Assembly (NCBI RefSeq): GCF_002931555.1
Contig: NZ_PSTZ01000005.1
Location: 62,001 to 126,000 of the forward strand
Direction: 5' to 3'
DNA from: Pseudoclavibacter sp. RFBB5
GTDB lineage: Bacteria; Actinomycetota; Actinomycetes; Actinomycetales; Microbacteriaceae
Length of the DNA stretch: 64,000 nt
Shown here: piece after piece, positions 25,828-34,788 of the stretch
Position numbering within the stretch: position 1 is the first letter of the stretch
Layout: the number at the start of each line of letters is the position of its first letter
Position numbers and translations under genes: made by a program
The notes under the pieces: generated by a model
What the model saw: only the letters and a program-made list of their open reading frames with translations
Databases searched by the model: none
Told to the model about the DNA's origin: nothing

Positions 25828-27039
25828 GTGCGAGTACTCGTCACCAGTTCCCGGAACACGTTCGCGCTCGACATCATCCGAAAGCTGGGCAGCACGGGCC
25901 ATACGGTGTTCGCCAGCGACACCTACGCGGGTGCCATCGGCAATCACTCCAAGTACCTCGCGGGGCACTTCGTGACGAACTCTCCGCGGTTCAACACCGA
26001 CGAGTTCATCGAAGACCTTGTGAACATCGTGGAAGAGCACGGGATCGACGTCGTCATCCCGACGTTCGAGGAGGCGTTCTACCTCGCGGCTCGCGGCCAC
26101 GAGCTGCCGGACGGCACGAGCATCTTCACGGGCGGGTTCGAGCAGCTCGCCCGCCTGCACGACAAGGCCAGCTTCAAGCGCCTCGCCATCGAGGCCGGCG
26201 TGCCCGTGCCGGAGACGATCGTGGCGAACAGCCCCGAGGAGCTGCGGGCGGCGATCGACCAGTACCCGAGGTACTTCGCGCGCGCCGCGTTCTCGCGCGG
26301 CGGCGTGGGGCTGCTCACGAACACCGGACCGCTCGCCGGCAAGATGTCGGTGGACGACGCGGTGCCGACGCCCGACCAGCCCTGGCTCGTGCAGCCGTTC
26401 GTGGACGGCCCCATGATCTGCACGTACAGCATCGTCGTCGATGGCCGCGTGACGGCGCACTGCACCTACCGCGCGCCCGAGCAGTGGGCGCACAGCACCG
26501 GCATCTCGTTCCTCGCGATCGACAGCACGGAGACGCTCGACTACACGCAGAAGCTCGTCGACACCCTCGACCCGGGTTACACGGGGCAGCTGTCGTTCGA
26601 CTTCGTCGACAACGACGGCGGACTGTTCGCGATCGAATGCAACCCGCGGCCTACGAGCGGCGTCATCCTGCTCGAGGCCGAAGAGGTCTCCCAAGCATTC
26701 GTCGGCACCAACCCGGAGCCGTTCGTGGTCGCGCCGGGCGTCGAGCGTCAGGTGAAGCTCGCGGTGCTCGCTGATGCGTTCGCCGAGCCCATCAAGCACC
26801 TCCCGAAGTCACTCCACGACCTGCTGCACGTGCGCGACGTCGGCGCTGGCTGGCACGACGAGCTCGCGATGCTGTGGAGCCCGGCGACGATCGTGCACGG
26901 GGCCCAGCTCTCGCACGGGGAGCGCAAGGAGCTGCTCGCGGCTCTTGGCGCGGACATCGTCTGGAACGGCGAGCCGATCGACGGCATGCTGCCGGAGGAT
27001 CGCGCCGCCCTTGAGGCCGTGCACGAGCAGCGCGTCTGA
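25828..27039 (+). CDS. ATP-grasp family ligase, substrate unknown
   Basis: A protein of 403 residues resembling carbamoyl-phosphate-synthase-type ATP-grasp proteins. The N-terminal Rossmann-like preATP domain begins VLVTSSRNTFALDIIRKLG. The ATP-grasp core includes HDKASFKRLAIEAGVPVPET, RAAFSRGGVGLL and the metal-binding SFDFVDNDGGLFAIECNPRPTSGV. Such enzymes join a carboxylate to an amine or thiol through an acylphosphate. GTG 25828 is used; TAGGCT lies about 40 bases upstream. It stands alone, without biosynthetic partners, so the product cannot be guessed. The 160-residue C-terminal tail is family-specific. Confidence 0.75.
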   Translation: MRVLVTSSRNTFALDIIRKLGSTGHTVFASDTYAGAIGNHSKYLAGHFVTNSPRFNTDEFIEDLVNIVEEHGIDVVIPTFEEAFYLAARGHELPDGTSIFTGGFEQLARLHDKASFKRLAIEAGVPVPETIVANSPEELRAAIDQYPRYFARAAFSRGGVGLLTNTGPLAGKMSVDDAVPTPDQPWLVQPFVDGPMICTYSIVVDGRVTAHCTYRAPEQWAHSTGISFLAIDSTETLDYTQKLVDTLDPGYTGQLSFDFVDNDGGLFAIECNPRPTSGVILLEAEEVSQAFVGTNPEPFVVAPGVERQVKLAVLADAFAEPIKHLPKSLHDLLHVRDVGAGWHDELAMLWSPATIVHGAQLSHGERKELLAALGADIVWNGEPIDGMLPEDRAALEAVHEQRV

Positions 27040-27140
27040 GCTGCCCCGCCGCCTGAGCTGCCGCGCTTGCTGCGCGCGTTGCCGCCGAGCCGCAGTGACG
27101 CTCGCAGCACGTTCGTTCGCCGCGGTGGCCAGGGAACGAG

Positions 27141-27177
27141 GATGCCCTCCGCCACGTACGGTGTGGCGGAGGGCATC
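27141..27177. terminator. bidirectional terminator-like hairpin
   Basis: A perfect 15-base stem GATGCCCTCCGCCAC (27141-27155) with 27163-27177 and a 7-base loop GTACGGT lies between the ATP-grasp gene and the convergent small secreted protein gene. Confidence 0.7.
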
Positions 27178-27210
27178 GCTTGCTGAGCCGCGCGCTGCCG
27201 GCGACCTCGA

Positions 27211-27474
27211 TCAGGCGATCGCGCGGTAGTGGAAGTAGTAGCCGTTGTCGACGAAGCCACCCTGCTTCGGGTAGTACGTGCAGTCCTGGCTGATCTTCGT
27301 CCAGGAGGAGATGTAGGTGATCTTCGCCGCCTCGCACTCGCTCACCGTCGCGAACGGGCCGACGTTGTAGTTGGGGGTCACCGCCTGGGCGGCGGTCGCC
27401 CCGCCGAACATGAGGCCACCCGCGACGACGGCACCGGCGATGACAGTGGACACCCGCTTCTTGAGATTAACCAT
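27211..27474 (-). CDS. small secreted protein, unknown function
   Basis: An 87-residue protein with a classic Sec signal peptide: basic MVNLKKR, hydrophobic core, then GATAAQAV with a likely cleavage site after the AQA near residue 32. The mature ~55-residue part is rich in Tyr and has two Cys that could form a disulfide (SECEAAK and QDCTYYP). Small secreted actinobacterial proteins of this type are common and mostly uncharacterised. ATG 27474 is the sensible start because the signal peptide begins there; the frame is open well upstream inside the PAP2 gene region. Confidence 0.65.
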   Translation of the reverse strand: MVNLKKRVSTVIAGAVVAGGLMFGGATAAQAVTPNYNVGPFATVSECEAAKITYISSWTKISQDCTYYPKQGGFVDNGYYFHYRAIA

Positions 27475-27560
27475 GCCGGCGACCGTAGCGATCGTGGATC
27501 CACGAGTCGTCTGTGCCTCCTGGGAGACTCGTGGCAAGACGGATTGCCTCAGACTGCGCC

Positions 27561-28418
27561 TCAGACGGCCCTGTCCTGGGCTGTCTGCTCGAGTTGGCGA
27601 GCATGCCGCTGCTCGCGGATGAGCAGGTACAGGCGGTGCGCGCAGATGACCAACGCGAGCCAGGCGGCTCCGAGGACCCAGCCGGCGAGCACATCCGTGA
27701 ACCAGTGGTGTCCCAGATACACGCGTGAGAGGCCGACGGTGAGCGCGAAGAGTGCGGCGCCGAGGGCGATGAGGACTCGGGCGCGCCGGGTCTGGCGGCG
27801 CAGGATGAGCAGGTAGGCGATGACGCCGATGACGGCGACGGCGTTGAGCGTGTGCCCGCTGGGGAACGATGCGGAGGTCTCGTACGGGGGCACGGCCTCC
27901 GACTGCTCGGGGCGCACGCGCCCGATGAAGTTCTTGCCGACGACCGTCATGAGCAGTGAGCCACCGCCCGCCGCCACGATGAGGATGACCGGCGTCCACG
28001 ATCGGCGGCGGATCGACAGGATCAGCAGCGTTCCGACGGCGATGACGGGCATGCCGATCTGCCCGGCGATGTCGGTGTACGCGGTGATGATGGCGTCGGA
28101 CTGCGGCGACCTGAGGGTGATGGCGTAGTCGAGCAGCGGCTGGTCGAGGCCCGCGACGCCGTCCCGGTCGGTGACGGCCTCGTAGATCTCGGCGGCGAGG
28201 ATGCTCAGGCCGAGGATGATCGCCGCGCCGATCACGAGCAGCAGGATCAGCGCGCTGTTCGGGCCGACCCTGTCGCCGACGCGCTGGATGCCCTGGCGGA
28301 CGGCGACCGCCGCTCTGGAGTCGGCTTTTCGCACGACGCGGTCGTCGAACGCGGTGTCCTGGGCGAGCTCGCCCTCGACACCCTGGGAGGAATCGCGGGG
28401 GTGGGTCACGGCCCCCAA
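27561..28418 (-). CDS. PAP2-superfamily membrane phosphatase
   Basis: A protein of about 285 residues with a hydrophilic N-terminus followed by about six membrane segments. The three PAP2 catalytic motifs are present: KNFIGRVRP, PSGHTLNA and SRVYLGHHWFTDVLAG, with the catalytic histidines in the second and third. Such enzymes dephosphorylate lipid phosphates such as phosphatidate or undecaprenyl pyrophosphate at the outer membrane face. The start is uncertain: TTG at 28418 or GTG at 28409; neither has a clear ribosome site. It shares the strand with the small secreted protein downstream. Confidence 0.87.
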   Translation of the reverse strand: MGAVTHPRDSSQGVEGELAQDTAFDDRVVRKADSRAAVAVRQGIQRVGDRVGPNSALILLLVIGAAIILGLSILAAEIYEAVTDRDGVAGLDQPLLDYAITLRSPQSDAIITAYTDIAGQIGMPVIAVGTLLILSIRRRSWTPVILIVAAGGGSLLMTVVGKNFIGRVRPEQSEAVPPYETSASFPSGHTLNAVAVIGVIAYLLILRRQTRRARVLIALGAALFALTVGLSRVYLGHHWFTDVLAGWVLGAAWLALVICAHRLYLLIREQRHARQLEQTAQDRAV

Positions 28419-28472
28419 TGTAAGGGGAGCTGCCGGGGCGCTGCCTGTGACCGCGCGATCTCCGGGATGCGC

Positions 28473-28928
28473 CTAGTTCGAGTACACGCCAACGAGTCGG
28501 TTCTGCTCGATGATCGCGCGTGCGTACCCGTCGAGGAACTCTTCGCGGGACGGCGTTCCCTCGACGTGGTGGTCGAGCGCGTAGACGGTGAAGTAGTAGT
28601 GGTGGTCGCCGTGGCCCTCCGGCGGCTGAGGCCCCATGTACTCGCTCTTGCCCGCCGTGTTCTCGGCGGTCCTGGCGTGGTCGGCGGTGGCGTCGACGGG
28701 GCCGTCCTGAGCTGGGAGGCCGTACACGATCCAGTGCGTGAAGCCGAGCGGCATGGGCGCATCCGGGTCGTGGACGATGAGCGCGAGCTCGACGGCGTCG
28801 GCCGGGACTCCCGTGATCTCGAGCCGAGGGGCGGTGTTGCCTCCGTCAGCGCTGAACGTGTCCGCGAGGCGGCTTCCGGCTTCGAAGTCGGGGCTGCTGA
28901 TCGTGAGGTCGGCGATGTTGAGCGGCAT
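28473..28928 (-). CDS. PEBP-family (YbhB/YbcL-like) protein, copy 1
   Basis: A protein of 151 residues of the phosphatidylethanolamine-binding/Raf-kinase-inhibitor family. The ligand-pocket motif ALIVHDPDAP is near residues 49-58, followed by GFTHWIVYGLP and GHGDHHYYFTVYALD. Bacterial members are of uncertain function. There is no signal peptide, so it is cytoplasmic. ATG 28928 follows GAGGAG. A paralogue at 55576-56031 begins with the same 15 residues and ends with the same IIEQNRLVG. It lies between the PAP2 gene and the divergent BCCT transporter. Confidence 0.88.
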   Translation of the reverse strand: MPLNIADLTISSPDFEAGSRLADTFSADGGNTAPRLEITGVPADAVELALIVHDPDAPMPLGFTHWIVYGLPAQDGPVDATADHARTAENTAGKSEYMGPQPPEGHGDHHYYFTVYALDHHVEGTPSREEFLDGYARAIIEQNRLVGVYSN

Positions 28929-29125
28929 TGGGTCTCCTCGATGCTGGGGTGTGAGGTGGTTCACTCAGCCAAGTCTCGCGCGCAGGCCTCCGAGGTTGCT
29001 CAGCGCCCGTCGCGGCGTCAGAGGAAGGTCGCAGCGGTGCGAGCTCGACTCGGCTGCGGGAAGACCTTCGGGTAACGTTGCACCCCGTTTGCCTTCCCCC
29101 GAGAGAAACGGATGCACCGCACGCC

Positions 29126-31021
29126 ATGAACTCACAGGACGCACCACCCTCCCGATCCGCACAGGAGCCGGCTGCCTTCGGGCCCGAGCGCAAGCCCGTG
29201 TCGCGCATCATCCGGGAGGTGATCGACCCGGATCCGCTGCATCCGGCGCTCATCCCCGGCATCGGCGTCGAGGAGACGGGCCGGGCCTTCCGGACGAACT
29301 GGTGGGTGTTCGGGGTCGCCGGCGCCGGCGTCGTCGCGGTCATCGGCTGGGCTCTCGTCGACCCGGCGAGCATCTCGGCCGTCGGCTCCGTGTCACTCGA
29401 CTGGGTGACGGAGAACTTCGGCTGGCTGTTCTCGCTCCTCACGATCGTCGTCGCCATCTTCATGCTCGTCGTCGGCTACGGGCGCACCGGCGGGGTGCGC
29501 CTCGGCGCGGACGATGAGAAGCCCGAGTTCTCGATGGTGTCCTGGATCGCGATGCTGTTCTCAGCTGGCATCGGCATCGGGCTGCTCTTCTACGGCCCGA
29601 TGGAGCCGCTCACGTACTTCCTGGCGCCGCCGCACGGCTTCGACGTCGACCCGGGCAGCGTGGATGCGATGCACACGGCGATCGCGCAGACCGTTCTGCA
29701 CTGGGGGCCGATGGCCTGGGCCTACTACGCGCTCGTCGGCGGTGCCATCGCCTACGCGGCGTACCGCCGCGGCCGTCCGCCACTGATCTCGGCCCTGTTC
29801 GACTCGGTGTTCTCGCAGCGCACGCAGGGATGGTTCGGCCCGCTGATCGACATCTTCGCGATCCTCGTGACGCTCTTCGGCACGGCAGTCTCGCTGGGGA
29901 TCGGCGCGCTGCAGATCGCGTCGGGCGTGGAGATGGTGACAGGGCTCGGAGCGCTCGGCAACGGCTTCATCATCGGGGCCATCGCCGTGCTCACGGCCCT
30001 GTTCATCCTGTCCGCCGTGTCGGGTGTGAAGCGGGGGATCCGCATCCTGTCGAACATCAACATGGTCGTCGCGGGCCTCCTCGGCCTGTTCGTGCTCGTC
30101 GCCGGGCCGACGCTGCTGCTGGCGAACATCATCCCGGCCGCCGGCGTCACGTACTTCAGTGAGCTCGGCACCATGCTGATGCGCAACGCCTCCATGGGTG
30201 AGGAGACGGAGGTGTTCATGCAGGCCTGGACGACGTACTACTGGGCGTGGTGGGTCTCGTGGACGCCGTTCGTGGGCCTGTTCATCGCGAAGATCTCCCG
30301 CGGGCGCACGCTGCGCGAGTTCGTGACGGTCGTCATCGTCGTGCCGTCCGCGGTGTGTCTCGTCTGGTTCGGCATCGTCGGGGGCACCTCGATGTGGCTG
30401 GAGACGCAGGGCGCTGGCGTGAGTGCGGCCGGTTCGGCCGAGGCTCAGCTGTTCGCTCTCCTGGCGGAGCTCCCGCTGGGCGCCATTACGAGTGTTGTCG
30501 CGCTGGTATCCATCGTCATCTTCTTCGTCACGTCCGCCGACTCCGCGTCCATCGTCATGGGGTCGATGAGCCAGCAGGGCAAGGCCGAGCCATCGCGCTG
30601 GGTCACGATCTTCTGGGGCCTCATGCTCGGCCTGATCGCGGCTTCGCTGCTGCTCGCAGGCGGCCGGGATGCGCTGTCGGGGCTGCAGGCGATCATGGTC
30701 GTCACTGCGCTGCCGTTCGCGTTCGTCGTCATGGGCATCATGTGGGCGTGGGCGAAGGACCTGCGCACGGACCCCTACATGATGCGCCGCCGGTACGCGA
30801 AGGAGGCCATCGACGAGGGCGTGCGCGCGGGCATCGCCGAGCACGGTGACGACTTCGTGTTCGGGGCGAGCGTCGTCGAGTCGGAGCACGGGGCTGGTGC
30901 CTGGCTCGATACCGAGGACCCGGCGCTCACCGAGTGGTACACGGAGGCCACGACGGGGATGCTCGACGTGGTGAAGGCCGACACGGGGGGGACCGGACGC
31001 GGACCGGCCGGATGCCGATGA
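29126..31021 (+). CDS. BCCT-family betaine/choline/carnitine transporter, 3' end probably frameshifted
   Basis: A protein of 631 residues with about twelve membrane segments of the BCCT family, which imports quaternary amines such as glycine betaine by Na+ or H+ symport, often as osmoprotection. Hallmarks are MLFSAGIGIGLLFYGPMEPL, WGPMAWAYYALVGGAIAY, and WAWWVSWTPFVGLFIAKISRGRTLREF. A long cytoplasmic C-terminal tail follows the last helix. The frame ends GGTGRGPAGCR at 31021 after a run of seven G (30984-30990). A one-base change there would open an acidic tail (PDADRPDADD onward) to a TGA at 31116-31118, so the true gene probably ends there. Confidence 0.9.
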   Translation: MNSQDAPPSRSAQEPAAFGPERKPVSRIIREVIDPDPLHPALIPGIGVEETGRAFRTNWWVFGVAGAGVVAVIGWALVDPASISAVGSVSLDWVTENFGWLFSLLTIVVAIFMLVVGYGRTGGVRLGADDEKPEFSMVSWIAMLFSAGIGIGLLFYGPMEPLTYFLAPPHGFDVDPGSVDAMHTAIAQTVLHWGPMAWAYYALVGGAIAYAAYRRGRPPLISALFDSVFSQRTQGWFGPLIDIFAILVTLFGTAVSLGIGALQIASGVEMVTGLGALGNGFIIGAIAVLTALFILSAVSGVKRGIRILSNINMVVAGLLGLFVLVAGPTLLLANIIPAAGVTYFSELGTMLMRNASMGEETEVFMQAWTTYYWAWWVSWTPFVGLFIAKISRGRTLREFVTVVIVVPSAVCLVWFGIVGGTSMWLETQGAGVSAAGSAEAQLFALLAELPLGAITSVVALVSIVIFFVTSADSASIVMGSMSQQGKAEPSRWVTIFWGLMLGLIAASLLLAGGRDALSGLQAIMVVTALPFAFVVMGIMWAWAKDLRTDPYMMRRRYAKEAIDEGVRAGIAEHGDDFVFGASVVESEHGAGAWLDTEDPALTEWYTEATTGMLDVVKADTGGTGRGPAGCR

Positions 31022-31225
31022 CCCGGCGCGGATCGAGGCGCCGACAGCTCGGGCGGCGCTCGAGTCCGGGGAGCCGGAGCTGGACCGCGATGACGACGGG
31101 GGCCGTGTCGGGGTCTGAGGCGGGTTCACCCGGCGCCCGCCGCATGGCATGCTCTCCCTGACATCGCCTGCCAGGACGCGCTTCCCAAGTCGGAGGCGGA
31201 ACCTGACCACAAGAAGGAGCCCCAC

Positions 31226-31597
31226 ATGACCGAGCGCACGAACATCTCCTCCGGCTCGCCGTACGAGGCGACGGTCGGCTACTCGCGAGCCGTGAAGGTC
31301 GGCAACCTCGTCTTCGTGGCGGGTACGACGGCCCCGGGTGTCGACGCTGAAGAGCAGGCGCGGGAGATCTTCGAACGCATCGGGGCCGCGCTCGAGCAGG
31401 CGGGCTCTTCACTGAGCGACGTCGTGCGCACGCGAGTGTTCCTCGTCGACATCGAGCGCGACTTCGACGCCGTCGGCGCCGTGCACGGCGAGGTCTTCGG
31501 CGACATCCGACCGGCCTGCGCATTCATCGGCACAGCGGGTCTCGTCGCCAAGGACCTGCTGCTTGAGGTCGAGGTCGACGCCGTCATCAGCGAGTAG
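31226..31597 (+). CDS. RidA-family (YjgF/YER057c/UK114) protein
   Basis: A protein of 123 residues, typical for RidA. These trimeric enzymes hydrolyse reactive enamine/imine intermediates made by PLP enzymes. The catalytic Arg lies in VVRTRVFLVDIERD (about residue 70) and the late block RPACAFIGTAGLVAKDLLLEVEVDAV matches the family, with Glu as the second active-site residue. ATG 31226 follows AAGAAGGAG. It stands alone and is followed by a terminator-like hairpin. The ETKLT-type N-terminal variation marks it as one of several RidA subfamilies; which one is not clear. Confidence 0.9.
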   Translation: MTERTNISSGSPYEATVGYSRAVKVGNLVFVAGTTAPGVDAEEQAREIFERIGAALEQAGSSLSDVVRTRVFLVDIERDFDAVGAVHGEVFGDIRPACAFIGTAGLVAKDLLLEVEVDAVISE

Positions 31598-31619
31598 CTT
31601 CGGTCTCTCTCGGTCGTCT

Positions 31620-31653
31620 CTCGGGGCGGTGGGCTTCGGCTCACCGCCCCGAG
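31620..31653 (+). terminator. terminator-like hairpin after the RidA gene
   Basis: A perfect 12-base stem CTCGGGGCGGTG (31620-31631) with 31642-31653 and a 10-base loop, 23 bases after the RidA stop. Confidence 0.65.
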
Positions 31654-31700
31654 TCCGTTGTGCGCACCGACGCGGCGGGCTCTGTTGGACCGGCGCGGAA

Positions 31701-31775
31701 ATGAGGTGTCACTTCGATCTATTGTCTTGACATTTTGGTGGGGTGGGTGTTTCCTCTAAACATACCTAATGAGGT
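31701..31775 (+). promoter_or_regulatory. promoter and candidate GntR sites ahead of the ABC/phosphatase operon
   Basis: This AT-rich stretch contains TTGACA (31727-31732). TTGGTG (31735-31740) with TAAACA (31757-31762) at 16-base spacing is the better-spaced promoter pair. ATGAGGT is present twice (31701-31707 and 31769-31775); the second copy is the start of an imperfect palindrome AGGT...ACCT. These could be operators for the GntR/UTRA regulator encoded at the operon's end. Confidence 0.35.
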
Positions 31776-31808
31776 ACCAATTCACCTGCACTGTGAGACG
31801 AGGATGTC

Positions 31809-33686
31809 TTGACAACCAGCATCATCATTCCGGAGACGCCGGAGGGGGAACCGCCCGTGCCCCCGCGAGCCAGGCGCGGCAAGCGTCCACCGAAGACGAA
31901 GACGCCGCTCGCGTACCGGCTCAGGGTCCTCTCGACGAACCCCACGACGACGATCGGCATCCTGGCCCTGCTGCTCTTCACCTACCTGATCGTCGCGCCG
32001 ATCATCTCGCTGCTCGGAGACGGGATCACGGTCGACCGGGCCGACACAGCGATCACCCAGCAGGAGGAAGGGTCGTTCACCTCCTACTACCTCTGGCGGG
32101 TGCTCTTCTCGCCGCAGGCCGCCGCCATATTCTGGGGGCCGCTCGGCAACACCGTCGTCATCGCGGTCTGCAGCGTGGCGCTCGCGCTCGTCATCGGCGT
32201 GTGCGCCGCCTGGCTGCTCGTCCGCACGAACATGTGGGGTCGCAAGTGGTTCGCGACCGCGCTCATCGTGCCGTACATGCTCCCGGCCTGGACCTTCGCG
32301 CTCGCCTGGCTGACGATGTTCAAGAATCGCTCAGCGGGAGGCCAGGCCGGATGGCTTGAGGCGATGGGGGTCGTCGTCCCGGACTGGCTCGCTTACGGCC
32401 GAGTGCCCATCATCCTGATCTTCGCGATCCACTTCGTCCCGTTCGTGATCCTGCTCGTCGGCAACGCCCTCAAGCGCTTCGATTCCACACTCGAGGAGTC
32501 GGCCCAGATTCTCGGATCATCACGCATCAGGACCGCCTTCACGATCGTCCTGCCGATCCTCCGACCCTCGCTGATCTCAGCGGTGACGCTCATCCTCGCC
32601 AAAGTGCTCGGAGAGTTCGGCGTCGCCTACGTCCTCGGCCTGCCCGTCAACATGAACGTCCTCGCGACGAGCCTCTACCGGAGCGTCTACAGCAACCAGC
32701 AAGGCTCTGCGGCGGTCATCGTCGCGGCGATCGTGCTCATCGGCGCGATCTCGCTGTGGGTCGACATGCACTTCCTCAAGGAAGCGAAGCGCTTCGTGAC
32801 GATCTCGGGGAAGAGCGGCTCGGCGGGAAACGAGGTGCGGCTCGGCAGGTCTCGCATCTTCGCGACCCTGGCCTGCGTCGCGCTCTTCACGGTCAGCGTG
32901 GCGCTCCCCATTCTCGTGCTGGCGCTCTCAACCGTCATGCGCGTGCCGGGCAGCTTCGCGCCCGACAACTTCACACTCGACTTCTGGATCGGCACGAACC
33001 TGCAGACGTTCGGATTCCCGAACGGGATCCTCCTCAACGCGGAAGTCCTCAGCGCGGCCTTCAACACGTTCTGGATCGTCGGGCTGTCGTCGGTGATGGC
33101 CGGCGTCGTCGGGCTGCTCGTCGGCTACGTCATCGTCAGGTCGGAGTCGAGGCTCCTCTCCGGGACGCTGCGACAGATGCTGTTCTTCCCGTACCTGGTT
33201 CCCGGCATCGCGTTCGCGACCGCCTACCTGTCGCTGTTCGCCGTGCAGCGGGGGCCGGTGCCGGCCCTCTACGGGACCGCGGCGCTGCTGGTGATCATCT
33301 ACTTCACGGAGCAGATGCCCTTCGCCTCGCGGGCCGGCATCTCCGCGATGATGCAGCTCGGGAGCGAGACCGAGGAGGCCGCGCGAGTCGCAGGCGCAGG
33401 CTGGTTCCACCGCTTCCGCACGATCATCCTGCCCGTCCAGAAGAGCGCCGTGGCGACGTCGATGCTCATGTCCTTCATCTCCGGCGTCAAGAGCCTGAGC
33501 CTGGTCGTCATCCTCGCGGTCCCCGGCCTCGAAGTGCTCACCACACTGTCCATCCGTCTTCTGGATGTGGGGTACACGCAAGCCGGCAACGGGGTCGTCC
33601 TCGTCGTCTCCGCCCTCGCCTTCTTCGGCACCTACGCCGTCCAGAAAATCATGAAGACCGACCTGTCCCGCGGCCTAGGAGGCTAA
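31809..33686 (+). CDS. ABC transporter permease, fused double-domain (FbpB/PhnU-V type)
   Basis: A protein of 625 residues made of two binding-protein-dependent transport inner-membrane domains in one chain. Each half has about six membrane segments and an EAA loop: STLEESAQILGSSRIRTAFTIVLPILRPS (about 225-255) and ETEEAARVAGAGWFHRFRTIILPV (about 520-545). The fused layout is known for ferric-iron, 2-aminoethylphosphonate and hexose-phosphate importers. The start is TTG 31809 behind GACGAGGATG, with no better alternative. Three further operon genes follow at spacings of four bases or overlaps, then a regulator. Confidence 0.9.
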   Translation: MTTSIIIPETPEGEPPVPPRARRGKRPPKTKTPLAYRLRVLSTNPTTTIGILALLLFTYLIVAPIISLLGDGITVDRADTAITQQEEGSFTSYYLWRVLFSPQAAAIFWGPLGNTVVIAVCSVALALVIGVCAAWLLVRTNMWGRKWFATALIVPYMLPAWTFALAWLTMFKNRSAGGQAGWLEAMGVVVPDWLAYGRVPIILIFAIHFVPFVILLVGNALKRFDSTLEESAQILGSSRIRTAFTIVLPILRPSLISAVTLILAKVLGEFGVAYVLGLPVNMNVLATSLYRSVYSNQQGSAAVIVAAIVLIGAISLWVDMHFLKEAKRFVTISGKSGSAGNEVRLGRSRIFATLACVALFTVSVALPILVLALSTVMRVPGSFAPDNFTLDFWIGTNLQTFGFPNGILLNAEVLSAAFNTFWIVGLSSVMAGVVGLLVGYVIVRSESRLLSGTLRQMLFFPYLVPGIAFATAYLSLFAVQRGPVPALYGTAALLVIIYFTEQMPFASRAGISAMMQLGSETEEAARVAGAGWFHRFRTIILPVQKSAVATSMLMSFISGVKSLSLVVILAVPGLEVLTTLSIRLLDVGYTQAGNGVVLVVSALAFFGTYAVQKIMKTDLSRGLGG

Positions 33687-33690
33687 CCCC

Positions 33691-34788
33691 ATGCCCACCA
33701 TCGATCTCAAGAGCATCGTCAAGAACTACGGGGCAGCCTCCAACGCTGTCGACGACCTCGATCTGACCATCGAGGACGGCGACTTCATGTGCCTCCTCGG
33801 CCCGTCCGGATGCGGGAAGACGACCACGATCCGCATGATCGCCGGCCTCGAGAACGCGACCAGCGGATCCATCCGCATCGGCGACCGCGCCGTCGACGAA
33901 CCCGGAGCCGCTCGTTTCGTTCCTCCTGAGCGGCGCGACCTGGGTCTCGTGTTCCAGAGCTACGCGCTCTGGCCGCACCTGACGGTCGCCGACAACATCG
34001 ACTACGGCCTGAAGCTCCGGAGGCTGGACAAGGCGGCCCGTGCGAAACGAATCGACGAGGTGCTGCGTTCGCTCTCCATCACGGACTACCGCGATCGCTA
34101 TCCGGCGCAGCTCTCTGGAGGGCAGCAGCAGCGCGTGGCCCTCGCCCGCATGCTCGCCGTGCAGCCGGACACGATGCTGCTGGACGAGCCGCTGTCGAAC
34201 CTCGACTCCCGGCTGCGCCTGGAGATGCGGACCGAGCTGAAGCGCATCCACAACGAGTCGAAGTCGACGATCGTCTTCGTCACGCACGACCAGTGGGAGG
34301 CGATGACCCTCGCGACCCGCGTCGCCGTGCTGAACAAGGGGAAGCTGCAGCAGGTGGGCACACCCCTCGACATCTACGACAGGCCAGCGAATCGGTTCGT
34401 CGCGAACTTCCTCGGCGTGCCACCCATGAATTTCTTCGACTTCACTCCCGCCGGTGCCGATTCTGCGTCGGCATACGAGTACCTCGCGGCGAGGGTGGAT
34501 GCTGGTCGGCTCGGATCGCTCGGAGTGAGGCCCGAGGCGATCCGGGTCGAGCCTGCTGGGGACACGGGAGTCACCGATGAGCTCACGCTCGACGGGACGG
34601 TGGCGTCCGTCATGCCCACCGGGGGCAGCTGGACCACCGACGTCCTCGTCGGCGAACGCCACGTCTACACGACCTCATCCGTCGCCGCGCCGGTCCGGGC
34701 GGGCGACCGGGTCACACTGCGTGCCGCGCAATCCGCGCTGCACGTCTTCGATCAGGACGAACAACGCATGAAGGTGGAAACCGCATGA
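33691..34788 (+). CDS. ABC transporter ATP-binding protein (PotA/FbpC/PhnT type)
   Basis: A protein of 365 residues. Walker A GPSGCGKTT (about residues 37-45), Q-loop LVFQSYALWPHLTVADNI, signature LSGGQQQRVALAR, Walker B MLLDEPLSNLDSRLR and the switch His in VFVTHDQWEAM are intact. The C-terminal third is a TOBE-type regulatory domain (VRPEAIRVEPAG). It energises import by the permease encoded four bases upstream. Its stop overlaps the phosphatase start (ATGA). The family energises uptake of iron, polyamines, sugars or phosphonates, so it does not decide the substrate. Confidence 0.92.
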   Translation: MPTIDLKSIVKNYGAASNAVDDLDLTIEDGDFMCLLGPSGCGKTTTIRMIAGLENATSGSIRIGDRAVDEPGAARFVPPERRDLGLVFQSYALWPHLTVADNIDYGLKLRRLDKAARAKRIDEVLRSLSITDYRDRYPAQLSGGQQQRVALARMLAVQPDTMLLDEPLSNLDSRLRLEMRTELKRIHNESKSTIVFVTHDQWEAMTLATRVAVLNKGKLQQVGTPLDIYDRPANRFVANFLGVPPMNFFDFTPAGADSASAYEYLAARVDAGRLGSLGVRPEAIRVEPAGDTGVTDELTLDGTVASVMPTGGSWTTDVLVGERHVYTTSSVAAPVRAGDRVTLRAAQSALHVFDQDEQRMKVETA

